Positions 25,906 through 35,175 of a DNA stretch of 64,000 bases are shown here, one piece after another (position 1 is the first letter of the stretch; every line of letters starts with the position of its first letter). Source of the DNA: Lysobacterales bacterium (GTDB taxonomy: Bacteria > Pseudomonadota > Gammaproteobacteria > Xanthomonadales > Ahniellaceae); contig JADJCM010000001.1 of NCBI GenBank assembly GCA_016703225.1, positions 1,612,001 through 1,676,000 of the forward strand, read 5' to 3'. The notes under the pieces were generated by a model. That model was not told the DNA's origin, made no database searches, and saw nothing but the letters and a program-made list of their open reading frames with translations. A program made the translations under genes and the position numbers.

Positions 25906-27536
25906 GGCGCCGACTCGCGCAGCCGCATCCAGCGCGACGGATGGCGATCCAGCGGGTTCGCGACGAATCCCTCGACCTCGTCGCGCACCAGATGCTTGGA
26001 GACGTAGAAGTAGATCGGCAGGATCGGTTGCGACTGCAGCAGCTGCCGCTCGGCGACGGCGAAGCGGTGCCTGCGCACGGTCGGGTCGGCGCTGGCGCGG
26101 GCCTCGCCGAGCAGGCGCGAATAGTCGGCGTCGGCGTAGCCGGTCCAGTTGTTCGGGCCGGGGCCGTCGAAGGCTTCGAGAAAGGCGAGCGGGTCGGCGA
26201 CATCGGCGATCCAGCCGCCGCGGAACGCTTCGGTAAGGCGGCCGCTGCGACGGTTCTGCACGAACACCTTCCACTCCTCGTTGACCAGGTGCGTGCGCAC
26301 GCCGAGCGTTTCGCGCCACATCGCCGCGACCGCAAGCGCCAGGCGGCGGTGCGGCGTCGAGGTGTTGTAGCGCAGCTCGACTTCCAGCGGACGCGCCGGC
26401 GAGTAACCGGCAGCGGCGTACAGCTGCTGCGCCTCGCGCACGCGCTGCGCCTGCGTCAGGCTCGACTCCGTCGGTGCCCACGCCGCCTCGCCGAGCAGGA
26501 CCGGCGGCAACAGCGAGAACGCCGGGCTTTCGCCCAAGCCGGTGATGTATCTCGTCAGAATCCCGCGGTCGATCGCCAGCGACAGCGCGCGGCGCAGTTG
26601 CGGCTGTCGCGCAAACGGCCTGCGTCGCAGGTTGTAGCCGAGATAGAAGCTGCCGAGGTAGGGGCTGATGCGCAGCTGCGTGCCGAAGCGCTCGCGCAGG
26701 CGTTCCAGTCGAGCCGGCGGAACCACCTCGGTGAAATCGAGATCTCCGGCGACGAAGCGCTTCTGTTCGGTGTTCGCATCTTCGGTGACGTGAAAGCGCA
26801 CGCGCTCGATCGCCACCTGCGCGACCGCGTGGAAATGCGGATTGCGTTCGAGCAACAGGCTCGCCTGCGGTGTCCATTCGATCAGCCGGTAGGGCCCGTT
26901 GCCGATCAGGTTGCCGGGGCGAGTGTGCAGCATGCCGTGCCGGCGCAGCGAAGGCAGGTGCAGCGGTGCCGCGACCGGCAGCGCCAGGCGTTCGAGCAAC
27001 GCGGTCGGCTGCGTCAGTTCGATCACCACGGTGCGTGCATCGGGCGCGCGAATGCCGAGCGCGGTGGGCGCCATCGCGCCGCGCATCACCGCCGGCGCGT
27101 TGCGAATCGAGGCGAACAGCGAAGCCAGTGGCGCCGCCGTGTCCGGATCAAGCGCGCGCTGCATCGAGGCCACGAACTGCGGCGCATCCAGCGGCTCGCC
27201 GTTCGACCAGCGCAGCCCGGCGCGCAGGTGGAAGGTCCAGGTGCGGCCATCCGCCGCAACCTCCCAACGCTCGGCCATCCCGGGCACGATCCCGCCATCG
27301 GCCGCGAACGCGGCCAGCCCCTCGTACAAATCGGTCAGGATGTTCTGCGAACCGACTTCGGAACCACGATGCACATCCAGCGTCGTCGGCTCCGGCCCGT
27401 TGCCACGATCGAGCACGGCATCGGCCTGCGCGCTGCTCGACAGCGCGAGCAGCACTGCCGCCATCATCGTGACCGCCCGGCATCGGCCCAGCACGGTCAC
27501 ATGGCAATCGGGGCGTGGTGAAGGCGGGCTCGGCAT
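25902..27536 (-). CDS. Peptide ABC transporter substrate-binding protein (OppA family)
   Basis: 544 residues from the ATG at 27536; ATGs up to 27572 are in frame, and no clear ribosome-binding site decides. A signal peptide (AVTMMAAVLLALSSSAQA) leads into the SBP family 5 fold: EPTTLDVHRGSEVGSQNIL, FHLRAGLRWSNGEPLDA, GNGPYRLIEW, RRALSLAIDRG. It binds peptides in the periplasm for delivery to the permease. Only the OppB partner is present nearby, so the rest of the transporter must be elsewhere or lost. Confidence 0.92.
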   Translation of the reverse strand: MPSPPSPRPDCHVTVLGRCRAVTMMAAVLLALSSSAQADAVLDRGNGPEPTTLDVHRGSEVGSQNILTDLYEGLAAFAADGGIVPGMAERWEVAADGRTWTFHLRAGLRWSNGEPLDAPQFVASMQRALDPDTAAPLASLFASIRNAPAVMRGAMAPTALGIRAPDARTVVIELTQPTALLERLALPVAAPLHLPSLRRHGMLHTRPGNLIGNGPYRLIEWTPQASLLLERNPHFHAVAQVAIERVRFHVTEDANTEQKRFVAGDLDFTEVVPPARLERLRERFGTQLRISPYLGSFYLGYNLRRRPFARQPQLRRALSLAIDRGILTRYITGLGESPAFSLLPPVLLGEAAWAPTESSLTQAQRVREAQQLYAAAGYSPARPLEVELRYNTSTPHRRLALAVAAMWRETLGVRTHLVNEEWKVFVQNRRSGRLTEAFRGGWIADVADPLAFLEAFDGPGPNNWTGYADADYSRLLGEARASADPTVRRHRFAVAERQLLQSQPILPIYFYVSKHLVRDEVEGFVANPLDRHPSRWMRLRESAP

Positions 27537-27571
27537 GCGCGGCATATACGCAGCGTGCCCGCCGAAAAGCA

Positions 27572-27597
27572 AACGGCCCGGGCAATGCCGGGCCGTT
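27572..27597 (-). terminator. Intrinsic terminator of the PHP-hydrolase gene
   Basis: Perfect 10-bp stem (AACGGCCCGG / CCGGGCCGTT, 6-nt loop) 20 nt after the stop of the reverse-strand gene. Reading leftward it is followed by TTTGCTTTTCGG. It separates that gene from the opp genes. Confidence 0.75.
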
Positions 27598-27616
27598 GGT
27601 GGGGGCGGCGAGTGGA

Positions 27617-30262
27617 TCAGAAGGTGATCGACCAGCTGTCGATGTAGCCGGTGTCGCCGGCGCCGTTGTCGTTGACGCGCATTTTCCAGGTGCCGTTCAG
27701 CGTTTCGGACGACAGGTTCAGGGTCACCGTCTTGTTGATGTTGTCGGTGCCCGATCCGGTGCGGTTGTGCAGGTTGTACAGCGTGCCATCGGGTGCGACC
27801 AGGTCGACCTTCAGATCGCCCTGGTAGGTGTGCACGATGGCGACGCTGACCGAGCTGCTGCTCGGTGCGGTGCCGCTGCGGCCGCTGACGGTGATCGGCG
27901 AGTCGACGGTGGCGTTGTCGTTGATCGTGTAGTTGCCCGAGTTGGTGTAGGTCTGCGCGCTGCCGCCGCCGGCGCTGTAGCTGCCGACCAGGCTGAGGCC
28001 GGAGAACGCCTCGTAGGCAAGCACGCGCACGTACCAGGTGCCTGCCGAGGGCGTCGCGAACGTGCAGGTCTCGGCATTGCCACCCTGGTACGGGCGGCAG
28101 TCGTAGCTGCTGTCGGTCGGCGCTGAACCGAATTTCACGTAGAGATCGGCGTCGCCAGTGCCGCTGGACGTGGTGAAGCTGAGATTGCTCGCGCCCGCAG
28201 GCACGACCATCGTGTAGTTGAGCGAAGCACCCACGGCGGCCGAGAGATTGCCGACCGCGACGCCGTTGCTGAGCACGGTGCCGCCGGTGGTGTTGTTCAC
28301 CGAGAAGCTGACCGGGTTCGAGGTCGTGCTGTTGCTGGCGGCATCGGCGGCACGCGCGGTCAGTGTGTGCGAACCGTTGGCGAGCGCGGTCGAGTTGAAG
28401 GCCAGGCTATACGGCGACGTGCTGTCGCTGCCGCGCGAGACGCCGTCGATGAGGAACTCGACGCCGGTGACGCCGACGTTGTCGGACGCGGTCGCGTTCA
28501 GCGTGATCGTGCCCGAGCTGCCGCTGACCGATGCGCTGACCGTCGGCGGCGTGGTGTCGCCGCCGCCTGCGCCCTGCGTGACCCAGATCGGTGCCGACCA
28601 CAGGATCTTGCCGTCGTCCTGCGTCAGCTTGGCGTAGAAGAAGTGCTCGCCGTTGGCCGGCGTGAAGCTGTGGGTTGCGGTCGAGGCGAGCAGGGTGACG
28701 GTGCCGTTGCGCTTGGGCACGCCGTTGTACCACTGCACTTGCGAGACCGTGCGACCGGCGCTGTTGGCGAAGTTCGCGACCAGGTTCAGCACGCCTGAGT
28801 TGCTGATGCGGCTGCCCATGAGGTTGCCGTTCGCGGTGGTGATCAGTTGCGAGTTCTTGTCCATCGTCGCGTAGACGCGGCGCGCCTTCAGTGCGGCGAC
28901 GAAGTTGGCCTCGTTCAGCGCGGTGCCGGTCGGCAGCAGCACGCCGGTGCGGTTGGTGTAGCTCGCGCCCCAGTTGGCGCAGTGGTTGTCCTGGTTGGTC
29001 GTCGGCGCGACATGGAAGCCGCTCTCCAGCAGCTTGTTGAACGCGCTGGTGTAGGTACTGCGGCTGGTCTCGCTTTCAGTGGTGTTGGAGGAGAACGCCG
29101 AGGTGTTCATCATCTCGGCGCCGACCATGACCTCATCGCCGTCGGCGTGATAACCCATCACCGTGCTGCCGATCTTGAACTGGTCGCTGGTGCTCGGATG
29201 GTTGAACTGTCCGATCCAGCCGCGCGCCTTCATCGTCGTGTACAGGCTCGCGTAGTCGCTCTTGGCGACGAAGAGATCGCCGAGCAGCTGGCTGGAGCTG
29301 TTGTATTCCCAGGACAACAGCTTGTCGCCGTTGATGATGTTGAGATGGCCGCCGTTGCTGATCACGCCCCACTCCATGCCGTACAGCGCCAGGAACGCGG
29401 GGTTGGCGCTATTCGAGCTGGCCATCGCGGTGCGACCGGCGGCATAGCGATTGATCGCCGTGCTCGGGCTGGCCGAGGTGTTGGTGCTGGAGGAGCCGTC
29501 GAAGTAATGGTTGTGCTCGGATTCCATCAGGAAATCGAGACCGCGGCCGCGGGCATAGTTGAAGGCGTCGGCGGGACCATAGGCGCCGGTCTGCGCCGCC
29601 TGCGACGAGGTGCAGGAGCCGATCGCGCCGCCACCGTCGGAGTCGTTGCTCTGGCCGTGCAGATTGCCGAAGTACACGGTGTAGGGCAGCGACGCCGTCG
29701 CCGCCTGCGACTTCGCCGAACCCGCGGTTGGCAGCGCACGGAATTCGGGCATCGCCACTTTCGGCAACGCGCCGACGCGGATGTCCCATTCCTGCACATG
29801 CGTATCGCCAGCGTCTTCGATCAGCGCCTGCTCGACCCGCTTGGACAGATTGCCGGCGCGCGAGCGGAACGCGACCGGGTCGCCCGCGGTGGCGGTCAGG
29901 CGCACCTTGTAGAAGCCGTCCGCCAGCGGCCGTTGCCCGCCATCGCGGCCGTCCCACGGCACCACGGTCTCGATCTGCTTCTGGAACAGGCGTTCCTCGC
30001 CATGCCAGGTGCGCAGGGTGGTCGCACCTTCACCATCCAGCAGCTCCAGTTTCCAGGCCACGGTCGAGGGATCGCGCGCGTCGATGTAGCTGAAGTACAG
30101 CGTGAAATCGCGCGCCGTGGACTTCGCCATCGCGAACGGTGCATGCAGCGCCGCTTCGAACTCATGATGGTCGGGGCTGGCCGGGCGGGCAGCCTGCACG
30201 GAAACGGCAGCAGCAAGACTCAGCGCGAGCGTGGTCGCGCGCAAACGCGTGGAACGAAGCAT
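27617..30262 (-). CDS. Secreted PHP-type metallohydrolase with Ig, PPC and P-domain modules
   Basis: 881 residues. Signal peptide, then an N-terminal domain of about 160 residues. A PHP-like (CehA/McbA or DUF3604-type) hydrolase follows, with likely metal ligands in VYFGNLHGQSNDSDGG (about residue 195), DFLMESEHNHYFDG (about 248), GQFNHPS (about 350) and TTNQDNHCANWG (about 430). Next come a bacterial Ig-like repeat (about 567-655), a pre-peptidase C-terminal domain (about 662-770; DADLYVKFGSAPTDSSYDCR) and a proprotein-convertase P domain to the end (DLKVDLVAPDGTLYNL, GTWKMRVNDNGAGDTG). The last two modules are usually attached to secreted proteases. Substrate unknown. Confidence 0.85.
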   Translation of the reverse strand: MLRSTRLRATTLALSLAAAVSVQAARPASPDHHEFEAALHAPFAMAKSTARDFTLYFSYIDARDPSTVAWKLELLDGEGATTLRTWHGEERLFQKQIETVVPWDGRDGGQRPLADGFYKVRLTATAGDPVAFRSRAGNLSKRVEQALIEDAGDTHVQEWDIRVGALPKVAMPEFRALPTAGSAKSQAATASLPYTVYFGNLHGQSNDSDGGGAIGSCTSSQAAQTGAYGPADAFNYARGRGLDFLMESEHNHYFDGSSSTNTSASPSTAINRYAAGRTAMASSNSANPAFLALYGMEWGVISNGGHLNIINGDKLLSWEYNSSSQLLGDLFVAKSDYASLYTTMKARGWIGQFNHPSTSDQFKIGSTVMGYHADGDEVMVGAEMMNTSAFSSNTTESETSRSTYTSAFNKLLESGFHVAPTTNQDNHCANWGASYTNRTGVLLPTGTALNEANFVAALKARRVYATMDKNSQLITTANGNLMGSRISNSGVLNLVANFANSAGRTVSQVQWYNGVPKRNGTVTLLASTATHSFTPANGEHFFYAKLTQDDGKILWSAPIWVTQGAGGGDTTPPTVSASVSGSSGTITLNATASDNVGVTGVEFLIDGVSRGSDSTSPYSLAFNSTALANGSHTLTARAADAASNSTTSNPVSFSVNNTTGGTVLSNGVAVGNLSAAVGASLNYTMVVPAGASNLSFTTSSGTGDADLYVKFGSAPTDSSYDCRPYQGGNAETCTFATPSAGTWYVRVLAYEAFSGLSLVGSYSAGGGSAQTYTNSGNYTINDNATVDSPITVSGRSGTAPSSSSVSVAIVHTYQGDLKVDLVAPDGTLYNLHNRTGSGTDNINKTVTLNLSSETLNGTWKMRVNDNGAGDTGYIDSWSITF

Positions 30263-30380
30263 GGAATCCCCCGGGTGAATGGCGTGCGCACGCTATCCGC
30301 GAAGTGTTTCCGTACTGTGTCGCGTCCCTTAGGCCGGTGCCCGGCTCTATTCTGTGACGCGGTTCATGCGCGGGCGCTTT

Positions 30381-31076
30381 TTAGCGGTTTGTTGCAGACA
30401 AGTCTTGCTGCAGCGCGGTAGTGAGGCGGGTATCGAGCGCGCGCAGGCGTTCCTGCGTGCCGACGTCCTCCCATTCGCCGCAATGCGCCTCGACCGAGAG
30501 CTGGCCGGTGTTCGCGACGGCGGTGAGCAACGGCGTGATCGAGAACTTGCCGGGCGTGTGGGTGCGCACCAGCTCCGGCCGATACACGCCGATGCCGGCC
30601 AGGGTATGTGCGGGCGCATCGGCTCCGAGCAGCGGCGTCACCGTCTGCTCGAACGCCGCCGGCGTGCGAAACGCGGGCAGCGGCACCAGCACGCAATGGG
30701 CGAGACCTTGCGGCTCGCGCGGCAGCGTGGCGAGCGGGTGCGTGCTCCAGATGTCGCCGTTGAGGGCGATGAATGGCGCGTCGCCGAGCAGGGACAGGGC
30801 ATGGCGCATGCCGCCACCGGTTTCGAGCGCGGTTTCGCCTTCGTGGCTGAAGTGCAGGTGCACGCCGAAACCGCTGCCATCGCCAAGCCGTTGCGGAAAG
30901 CACGGCGCCAGCCACGAGGTGTTGATCACGATGTCGTGCACGCCGATCGCACGCAGCCGCTCGATGTGCCAGACGACCAGTGGCTTGCCGCCGACTTCGA
31001 GCAGCGGCTTGGGCGTGGTGTCGGTCAGCGGGCGCATGCGCTCGCCGCGGCCGGCGGCGAAGATCAGGGCGCGCAT
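30381..31076 (-). CDS. murU: MurU-like N-acetylmuramate-1-phosphate uridylyltransferase
   Basis: 231 residues. The nucleotidyltransferase signature is at the N-terminus (IFAAGRGERMRPLTDTTPKP), followed by LLEVGGKPLVVWHIERL, the metal-binding region FIALNGDIWS and the product region GEWEDVGTQERLRALD. MurU makes UDP-MurNAc from MurNAc-1-phosphate in peptidoglycan recycling, using the product of the sugar kinase AmgK. An AmgK-like gene lies 3.1 kb away on the same strand, but the two are separated by an opposite-strand sigma factor/kinase pair. The start gives the canonical MRALIFAAG. Confidence 0.88.
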   Translation of the reverse strand: MRALIFAAGRGERMRPLTDTTPKPLLEVGGKPLVVWHIERLRAIGVHDIVINTSWLAPCFPQRLGDGSGFGVHLHFSHEGETALETGGGMRHALSLLGDAPFIALNGDIWSTHPLATLPREPQGLAHCVLVPLPAFRTPAAFEQTVTPLLGADAPAHTLAGIGVYRPELVRTHTPGKFSITPLLTAVANTGQLSVEAHCGEWEDVGTQERLRALDTRLTTALQQDLSATNR

Positions 31077-31115
31077 GCTGGGGCTGCGGTCGGTAGTTGC
31101 GGCAGAATCGGGCTC

Positions 31116-31721
31116 ATGGAACCGGATGATGACTTGCCGCAGCGGCAAAACGTAGCCGCATCAGTGCCGGCGTGGCTGGCGCGCAGCCGCAGCGGCGACC
31201 GCGTCGCGCTCGACCGTCTGTTCGCCGAGCTGCGCGCCGAGTTGAAGCAGGTGGCCAGGCGCCAGCGCGCGCGCCTCGACCCCGGCGAGACACTGTGCAC
31301 CACCGCGCTGGTCAACGAGTTGTGGATGAAACTGAATCGCGCGCCGCCCAATCGCATCGCCGACCGCGAGCATTTCCTCGCGATCTCGGCGCAGGCGATG
31401 CGCGAGATCGTGGTTGACCATGCGCGTGCGCGTCGCGCCGACAAGCGCGGCGCCGGGGTCGGCCATCTGCCTCTGGACGCGCCCGATGCGTTGCGGCTGG
31501 CGATGCCGGACGATGCCGCGCAGGTGCTCGCGGTCGACGCCGCCGTGCAGCGGCTGGAGGCGCTGGACCCGCGACTGGCGCAGGTGGTGGTGTGGCGCTA
31601 TTTCGCCGGGCTCGACGAGGCCGAGATCGCCGCAGCGCTGAATGTCACCGAGCGCACCGTGCGGCGCGACTGGGTCAAGGCGCGTACCCTGCTCGCCGAG
31701 TTGCTCGGCGAGCTGTCCTGA
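31116..31721 (+). CDS. ECF-type RNA polymerase sigma factor (sigma-70/TIGR02999-like)
   Basis: 201 residues. The region-2 part includes ELKQVARRQRARLDPGETLC and TTALVNELWMKLNR; the linker HFLAISAQAMREIVVDHARA and the region-4 helix-turn-helix (YFAGLDEAEIAAALNVTERT, RRDWVKARTLL) are typical of ECF factors paired with Ser/Thr kinases. It starts 39 nt from the divergent murU gene and is followed after 28 nt by a Ser/Thr kinase, a common pairing in which the kinase modulates the sigma factor. The signal sensed is unknown. Confidence 0.9.
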   Translation: MEPDDDLPQRQNVAASVPAWLARSRSGDRVALDRLFAELRAELKQVARRQRARLDPGETLCTTALVNELWMKLNRAPPNRIADREHFLAISAQAMREIVVDHARARRADKRGAGVGHLPLDAPDALRLAMPDDAAQVLAVDAAVQRLEALDPRLAQVVVWRYFAGLDEAEIAAALNVTERTVRRDWVKARTLLAELLGELS

Positions 31722-31749
31722 GCCGGCGCCCGCGCACGGAGTTGGCGAC

Positions 31750-34224
31750 ATGACCCGCGACCCCGCCCAGTGGCAGCACCTGCAAGCGCTGATCGACCAG
31801 GCGCTCGAACTCGAGGGCGCGGCGCGCGCGGATTGGCTGCAGCGGCTCGACGCGGGAGTGCCCGCGGATGGCGCCGCGGTACGCGACCTCCTGCAACGCG
31901 CCGAGGCCGCCGCGCAGGCGCCGCAACTCGAGCCTCCGGCCTGGCTCAGCGGTGCGCAGCGCGCCCGTGATCGCAGTGGCCGCGAAGTCGCCGGGTATCG
32001 CCTCCTTGCCGAGATCGGTCGCGGCGGCATGGGTAGCGTCTGGAAGGCGGCTGCGCTCGCTGATGCGTCGCAATGCGCAGCGATCAAGTTCCCCGAGATC
32101 CGCGCCAGCCGCGATGCGGTGCTGGCCCGCTTCGCACGCGAACGCGACCTGCTCGCGCGTCTGGATCATCCCGGCATCGCCCGCCTGCTCGACGCCGGTC
32201 TGGCCGGCGACGGCGAGCCGTTCCTGATCCTCGAGTACGTGGATGGCGTCGCGCTCGACCAGTGGTGCCAGCGGCACACCGCCAACCTGGCCGAGCGCAT
32301 GCGCCTGGTCGAAGCGGTGGCCGATGCGGTGCAGGCCGCGCATGCGCAGCTGGTCGTGCATCGCGACCTCAAGCCGGCAAACGTGCTGGTCGATGGCAGC
32401 GGGCGCGCGGTCGTGCTCGACTTCGGCATCGCGCGCCTGATCGAGGACGAAGGCGCGGGCGCAGGCAGCGTGACGCGCCTGCATGGCGGCGCGATGACGC
32501 CGGCCTACGCCGCGCCCGAACAGCTGCAGGGCGCACCGCCCAGCGTAGCGATGGACGTCTACGCGCTCGGTCTGATCGCTTACGAGTTGGTCGAGGGCCG
32601 GCGCGCCTTCACCGCCACCGACACGCCGCGCGATCCGCCGCCACGCGCGCGTCGTGCCGACGCCGACCTGGCCACGATCATCGCCAAGGCAATGCGTGCC
32701 GAGCCGCGCGAGCGCTACGCCAGCGCGCGCGAGTTCGCCGAGGACCTGGCCGCCTGGCGCGAAAATCGCCCGATCCGCGCTCGTCCGCCGAGCCTGACCT
32801 ACCGTGCGCGCAAGTTCGTGCGTCGCCATCGCGGCGGCGTCGCCACCGGCATGGTCGCGCTGCTCGCGGTCATCGGCAGCGTGATCGGCGTCGCCTGGCA
32901 GGCGCAAGTGGCCCGTGCCGAAGCCGAGCGCGCCCGGGCCGAGGCGGCGCGGGCGACGGCGTATTCGGATTTTCTGACGCGCCTGTTCGGCGACGCGCTC
33001 GCGACCGGCACCGCTGCCGAATCGAGCCGCCTGCTCGATCGCGGTGAAGTCATCCTCACGCGCCTGCGCGGGCTCGACCCGGCCGTCGCCGCGGAACTGT
33101 GGGTGCGCTGGGCCGGTTTCCAGTTCTCGCGTGACCGGCCCGCAGCCGCGTTGGCCTCGTACCGGCGCGCGTTGGCGCTGACGCCGCCGACGGCATTCGA
33201 GCGCTACGTGAACATCGAATGCCGAACCATTGGCGTGCACGTTGCGCTGGAGGAGCCTGCGGCGGCGCAAGCGCTGGTGGCGGCGGCCGAACGCAACCCG
33301 CATCGGGTTTCCGAAGCGGCGCTGGCCGAGTGCTTTGATCGGGCCGCGACCTACTACGCCGCTCGCGGTGAGCGGGAGCGCGCCTTGGCCAGCCTCGATC
33401 GCGCCGCCGCTGGCTATCGCGAACGCGAGGGGGCCGATTCGACCAACGCCTGGAACACGCAACGCCGGCGCGCCGGCCTGCTGATCGACCTTGGTCGCGT
33501 CGACGCCGCCGCCGCGGCGCTGGCGCAATTGCTGGAGTTTCGCGAACGCGCCGGACTGGCCGAAGACACCGCGACCGCCTCGGCCTATGGCGAACTCGCG
33601 CGCGTGCAGCGCCTGCGATCGCACCTGCCGGAAGCACTCGTGGCGGCGACGCGCGAACTCGAATTGCGCGCCGCGCGCGGCCACGACGACGTATTCCAGG
33701 CCGCGCCGCACGCCAACATCGCCAACCTGCACGCCTTGCTCGGCGACGCCGCGGCGGCGCGGCGCCACTATGCGGAGGCCGAACGCATCGCCGAGCAGGC
33801 GCAGACCAAGACCATGGCACCGGCGATCTGGCTCAGCCACGCGCGCTGGCTGATCGTCTGGGGCGAGGGAGAGGCTGCGGCCGAGCGCATCGACCGCGCC
33901 GCGCAGGCGCTGGTCGAGCGTCACGGTGCGACGCATCCGGAGTTGGCCCGCATCGCCTACCTGCGCAGTCTGCTGCGCATCGCGCGCGGCGAACTCGATG
34001 GCGGGCGAGCCGACCTGGCCGCGGCGATCACGTTGCTGCGCGACGCCGGCGCGCCGGTGGCAATGCACTTGCCGCGCGCGCTCACCGACCAAGCGCGTCA
34101 TGCCCTCGCCGCGGGAGCGCGCGAGGAAGCACGGTCTTCAGCGCAGGAAGCGCTGGCGCTGCCGGCGCCGGAATACGAGCGGCAGGAAACGCGCGCGCTG
34201 ATGGCTGCGGTGCAGGCGCGTTGA
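31750..34224 (+). CDS. PknB-type Ser/Thr protein kinase with TPR-like C-terminal half
   Basis: 824 residues from the ATG at 31750. An N-terminal acidic helical region is followed by a complete kinase domain: IGRGGMGSVWKA (about residue 91), the ATP-binding Lys in CAAIKFPE, catalytic HRDLKPANVLVD (about 203), DFGIARL, and TPAYAAPEQLQG. One membrane helix (GGVATGMVALLAVIGSVIGV, about residues 361-382) leads into a ~430-residue helical repeat region resembling TPRs. It is probably co-transcribed with the ECF sigma gene. Its stop abuts the end of the convergent amgK-like gene with no gap. Confidence 0.92.
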   Translation: MTRDPAQWQHLQALIDQALELEGAARADWLQRLDAGVPADGAAVRDLLQRAEAAAQAPQLEPPAWLSGAQRARDRSGREVAGYRLLAEIGRGGMGSVWKAAALADASQCAAIKFPEIRASRDAVLARFARERDLLARLDHPGIARLLDAGLAGDGEPFLILEYVDGVALDQWCQRHTANLAERMRLVEAVADAVQAAHAQLVVHRDLKPANVLVDGSGRAVVLDFGIARLIEDEGAGAGSVTRLHGGAMTPAYAAPEQLQGAPPSVAMDVYALGLIAYELVEGRRAFTATDTPRDPPPRARRADADLATIIAKAMRAEPRERYASAREFAEDLAAWRENRPIRARPPSLTYRARKFVRRHRGGVATGMVALLAVIGSVIGVAWQAQVARAEAERARAEAARATAYSDFLTRLFGDALATGTAAESSRLLDRGEVILTRLRGLDPAVAAELWVRWAGFQFSRDRPAAALASYRRALALTPPTAFERYVNIECRTIGVHVALEEPAAAQALVAAAERNPHRVSEAALAECFDRAATYYAARGERERALASLDRAAAGYREREGADSTNAWNTQRRRAGLLIDLGRVDAAAAALAQLLEFRERAGLAEDTATASAYGELARVQRLRSHLPEALVAATRELELRAARGHDDVFQAAPHANIANLHALLGDAAAARRHYAEAERIAEQAQTKTMAPAIWLSHARWLIVWGEGEAAAERIDRAAQALVERHGATHPELARIAYLRSLLRIARGELDGGRADLAAAITLLRDAGAPVAMHLPRALTDQARHALAAGAREEARSSAQEALALPAPEYERQETRALMAAVQAR

Positions 34225-35175
34225 TCAGTCCCGCGGCCGCGTCAGGTCCACGGTTGCGGTGATCTTCGCCAGCCATTCGCCGAAGGGCTTGAGGTCCTTG
34301 TTCACGGTGGCCACGTCGAGCGTGTACTTCAGCACCAGCGGCAGGTCGTTGAGGTATTGCGCCTTGCCGTCGCGGTACCAGAGCCGGCAGAAGATGCCGA
34401 GCACTTTCAGGTGGCGCTGCACGCCCATCAGGTCGAACCAGCGCTTGAAGCGCAGTTCGTTGTGCGCGATCAGGTTGCCCTGCACCGCGCGCTCGCGGTA
34501 CTGCTGCATCCAGGCGAGCACGCGTTCCTTCGGCCATTCGATGTAGCAGTCGCGCAGCAGCGACACCAGGTCGTAGGTGATCGGTCCCTTGACCGCGTCC
34601 TGGAAGTCGATCACGCCGGGGTTGTTCATCGGCGTGCGCATCAAGTTCCGGCTGTGGAAATCGCGATGCACGAATACCTGCGGCTGCTCCAGCGCCGAGG
34701 CGGTGAGCACCGAGAACGCATGCTCGATGGTGTCCCAGCCGGCGCAGTCCTGCTGCAGGCCGAGGTGACGCTTGAGGAACCACTCCGGGAACAGCTCCAT
34801 CTCGGCCACCAGCTTGCCGTAGTGGTAGGTCTCGAGCCCGCTGCAGTCGACCCGGGTCTGCATCGCGTACAGCGTGTTCAGCGCGTCGCGGTAGAGGGTG
34901 TCGGCGCTGCCCTCGTTGAGTTGCGACAGGTAGCTCTGGTCGCCGAGGTCGGCCATCAGGATGAAGCCTTGGCCGCGCTCGACCGCGACCAGTTCCGGGG
35001 CGTTGACGTTGGCCTTGCGCAGGCGCGCGAGGATGTCGAGCCAGGGCGCGATGTTCTCGCGCTCGGGCGGCGCGTCCATCACGATGAAGCGGTTGTCGCG
35101 ACTCAAGACGCGGTAATGCAACCATCCCACCCCGTCGAGGAGCCCGGTATGGAATTGCTGGATCGCATTACCCAA
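34225..35175 (-). CDS. amgK: AmgK-like anomeric sugar kinase, 5' end interrupted
   Basis: The homologous part runs leftward from about 35115 and covers FIVMDAPPERENIAPWLDIL, the catalytic VFVHRDFHSRNLM and the metal site VIDFQDAVKGPITYDLVSLL. AmgK phosphorylates MurNAc/GlcNAc at the anomeric carbon in peptidoglycan recycling. The family's N-terminal segment with its DASFRRY-like motif is missing. The first ~20 codons of the open frame (MGNAIQQFHTGLLDGVG) are antisense to the start of a DUF433 antitoxin gene and unlike any kinase N-terminus. I infer that a TA pair landed in the 5' end, so the product may be truncated or inactive. Confidence 0.75.
   Translation of the reverse strand: MGNAIQQFHTGLLDGVGWLHYRVLSRDNRFIVMDAPPERENIAPWLDILARLRKANVNAPELVAVERGQGFILMADLGDQSYLSQLNEGSADTLYRDALNTLYAMQTRVDCSGLETYHYGKLVAEMELFPEWFLKRHLGLQQDCAGWDTIEHAFSVLTASALEQPQVFVHRDFHSRNLMRTPMNNPGVIDFQDAVKGPITYDLVSLLRDCYIEWPKERVLAWMQQYRERAVQGNLIAHNELRFKRWFDLMGVQRHLKVLGIFCRLWYRDGKAQYLNDLPLVLKYTLDVATVNKDLKPFGEWLAKITATVDLTRPRD

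Noticed and set aside
31675..34101. 808-codon reverse frame opposite the Ser/Thr kinase
   Set aside because: Antisense to a kinase with all catalytic motifs; composition typical of a shadow frame.
35092..35121. Leaderless promoter for the DUF433/DUF5615 pair
   Set aside because: TTGTCG and TAATGC have poor spacing (15 nt), and the antitoxin has a strong GAGGAG ribosome-binding site, so this module does not fit the leaderless pattern.
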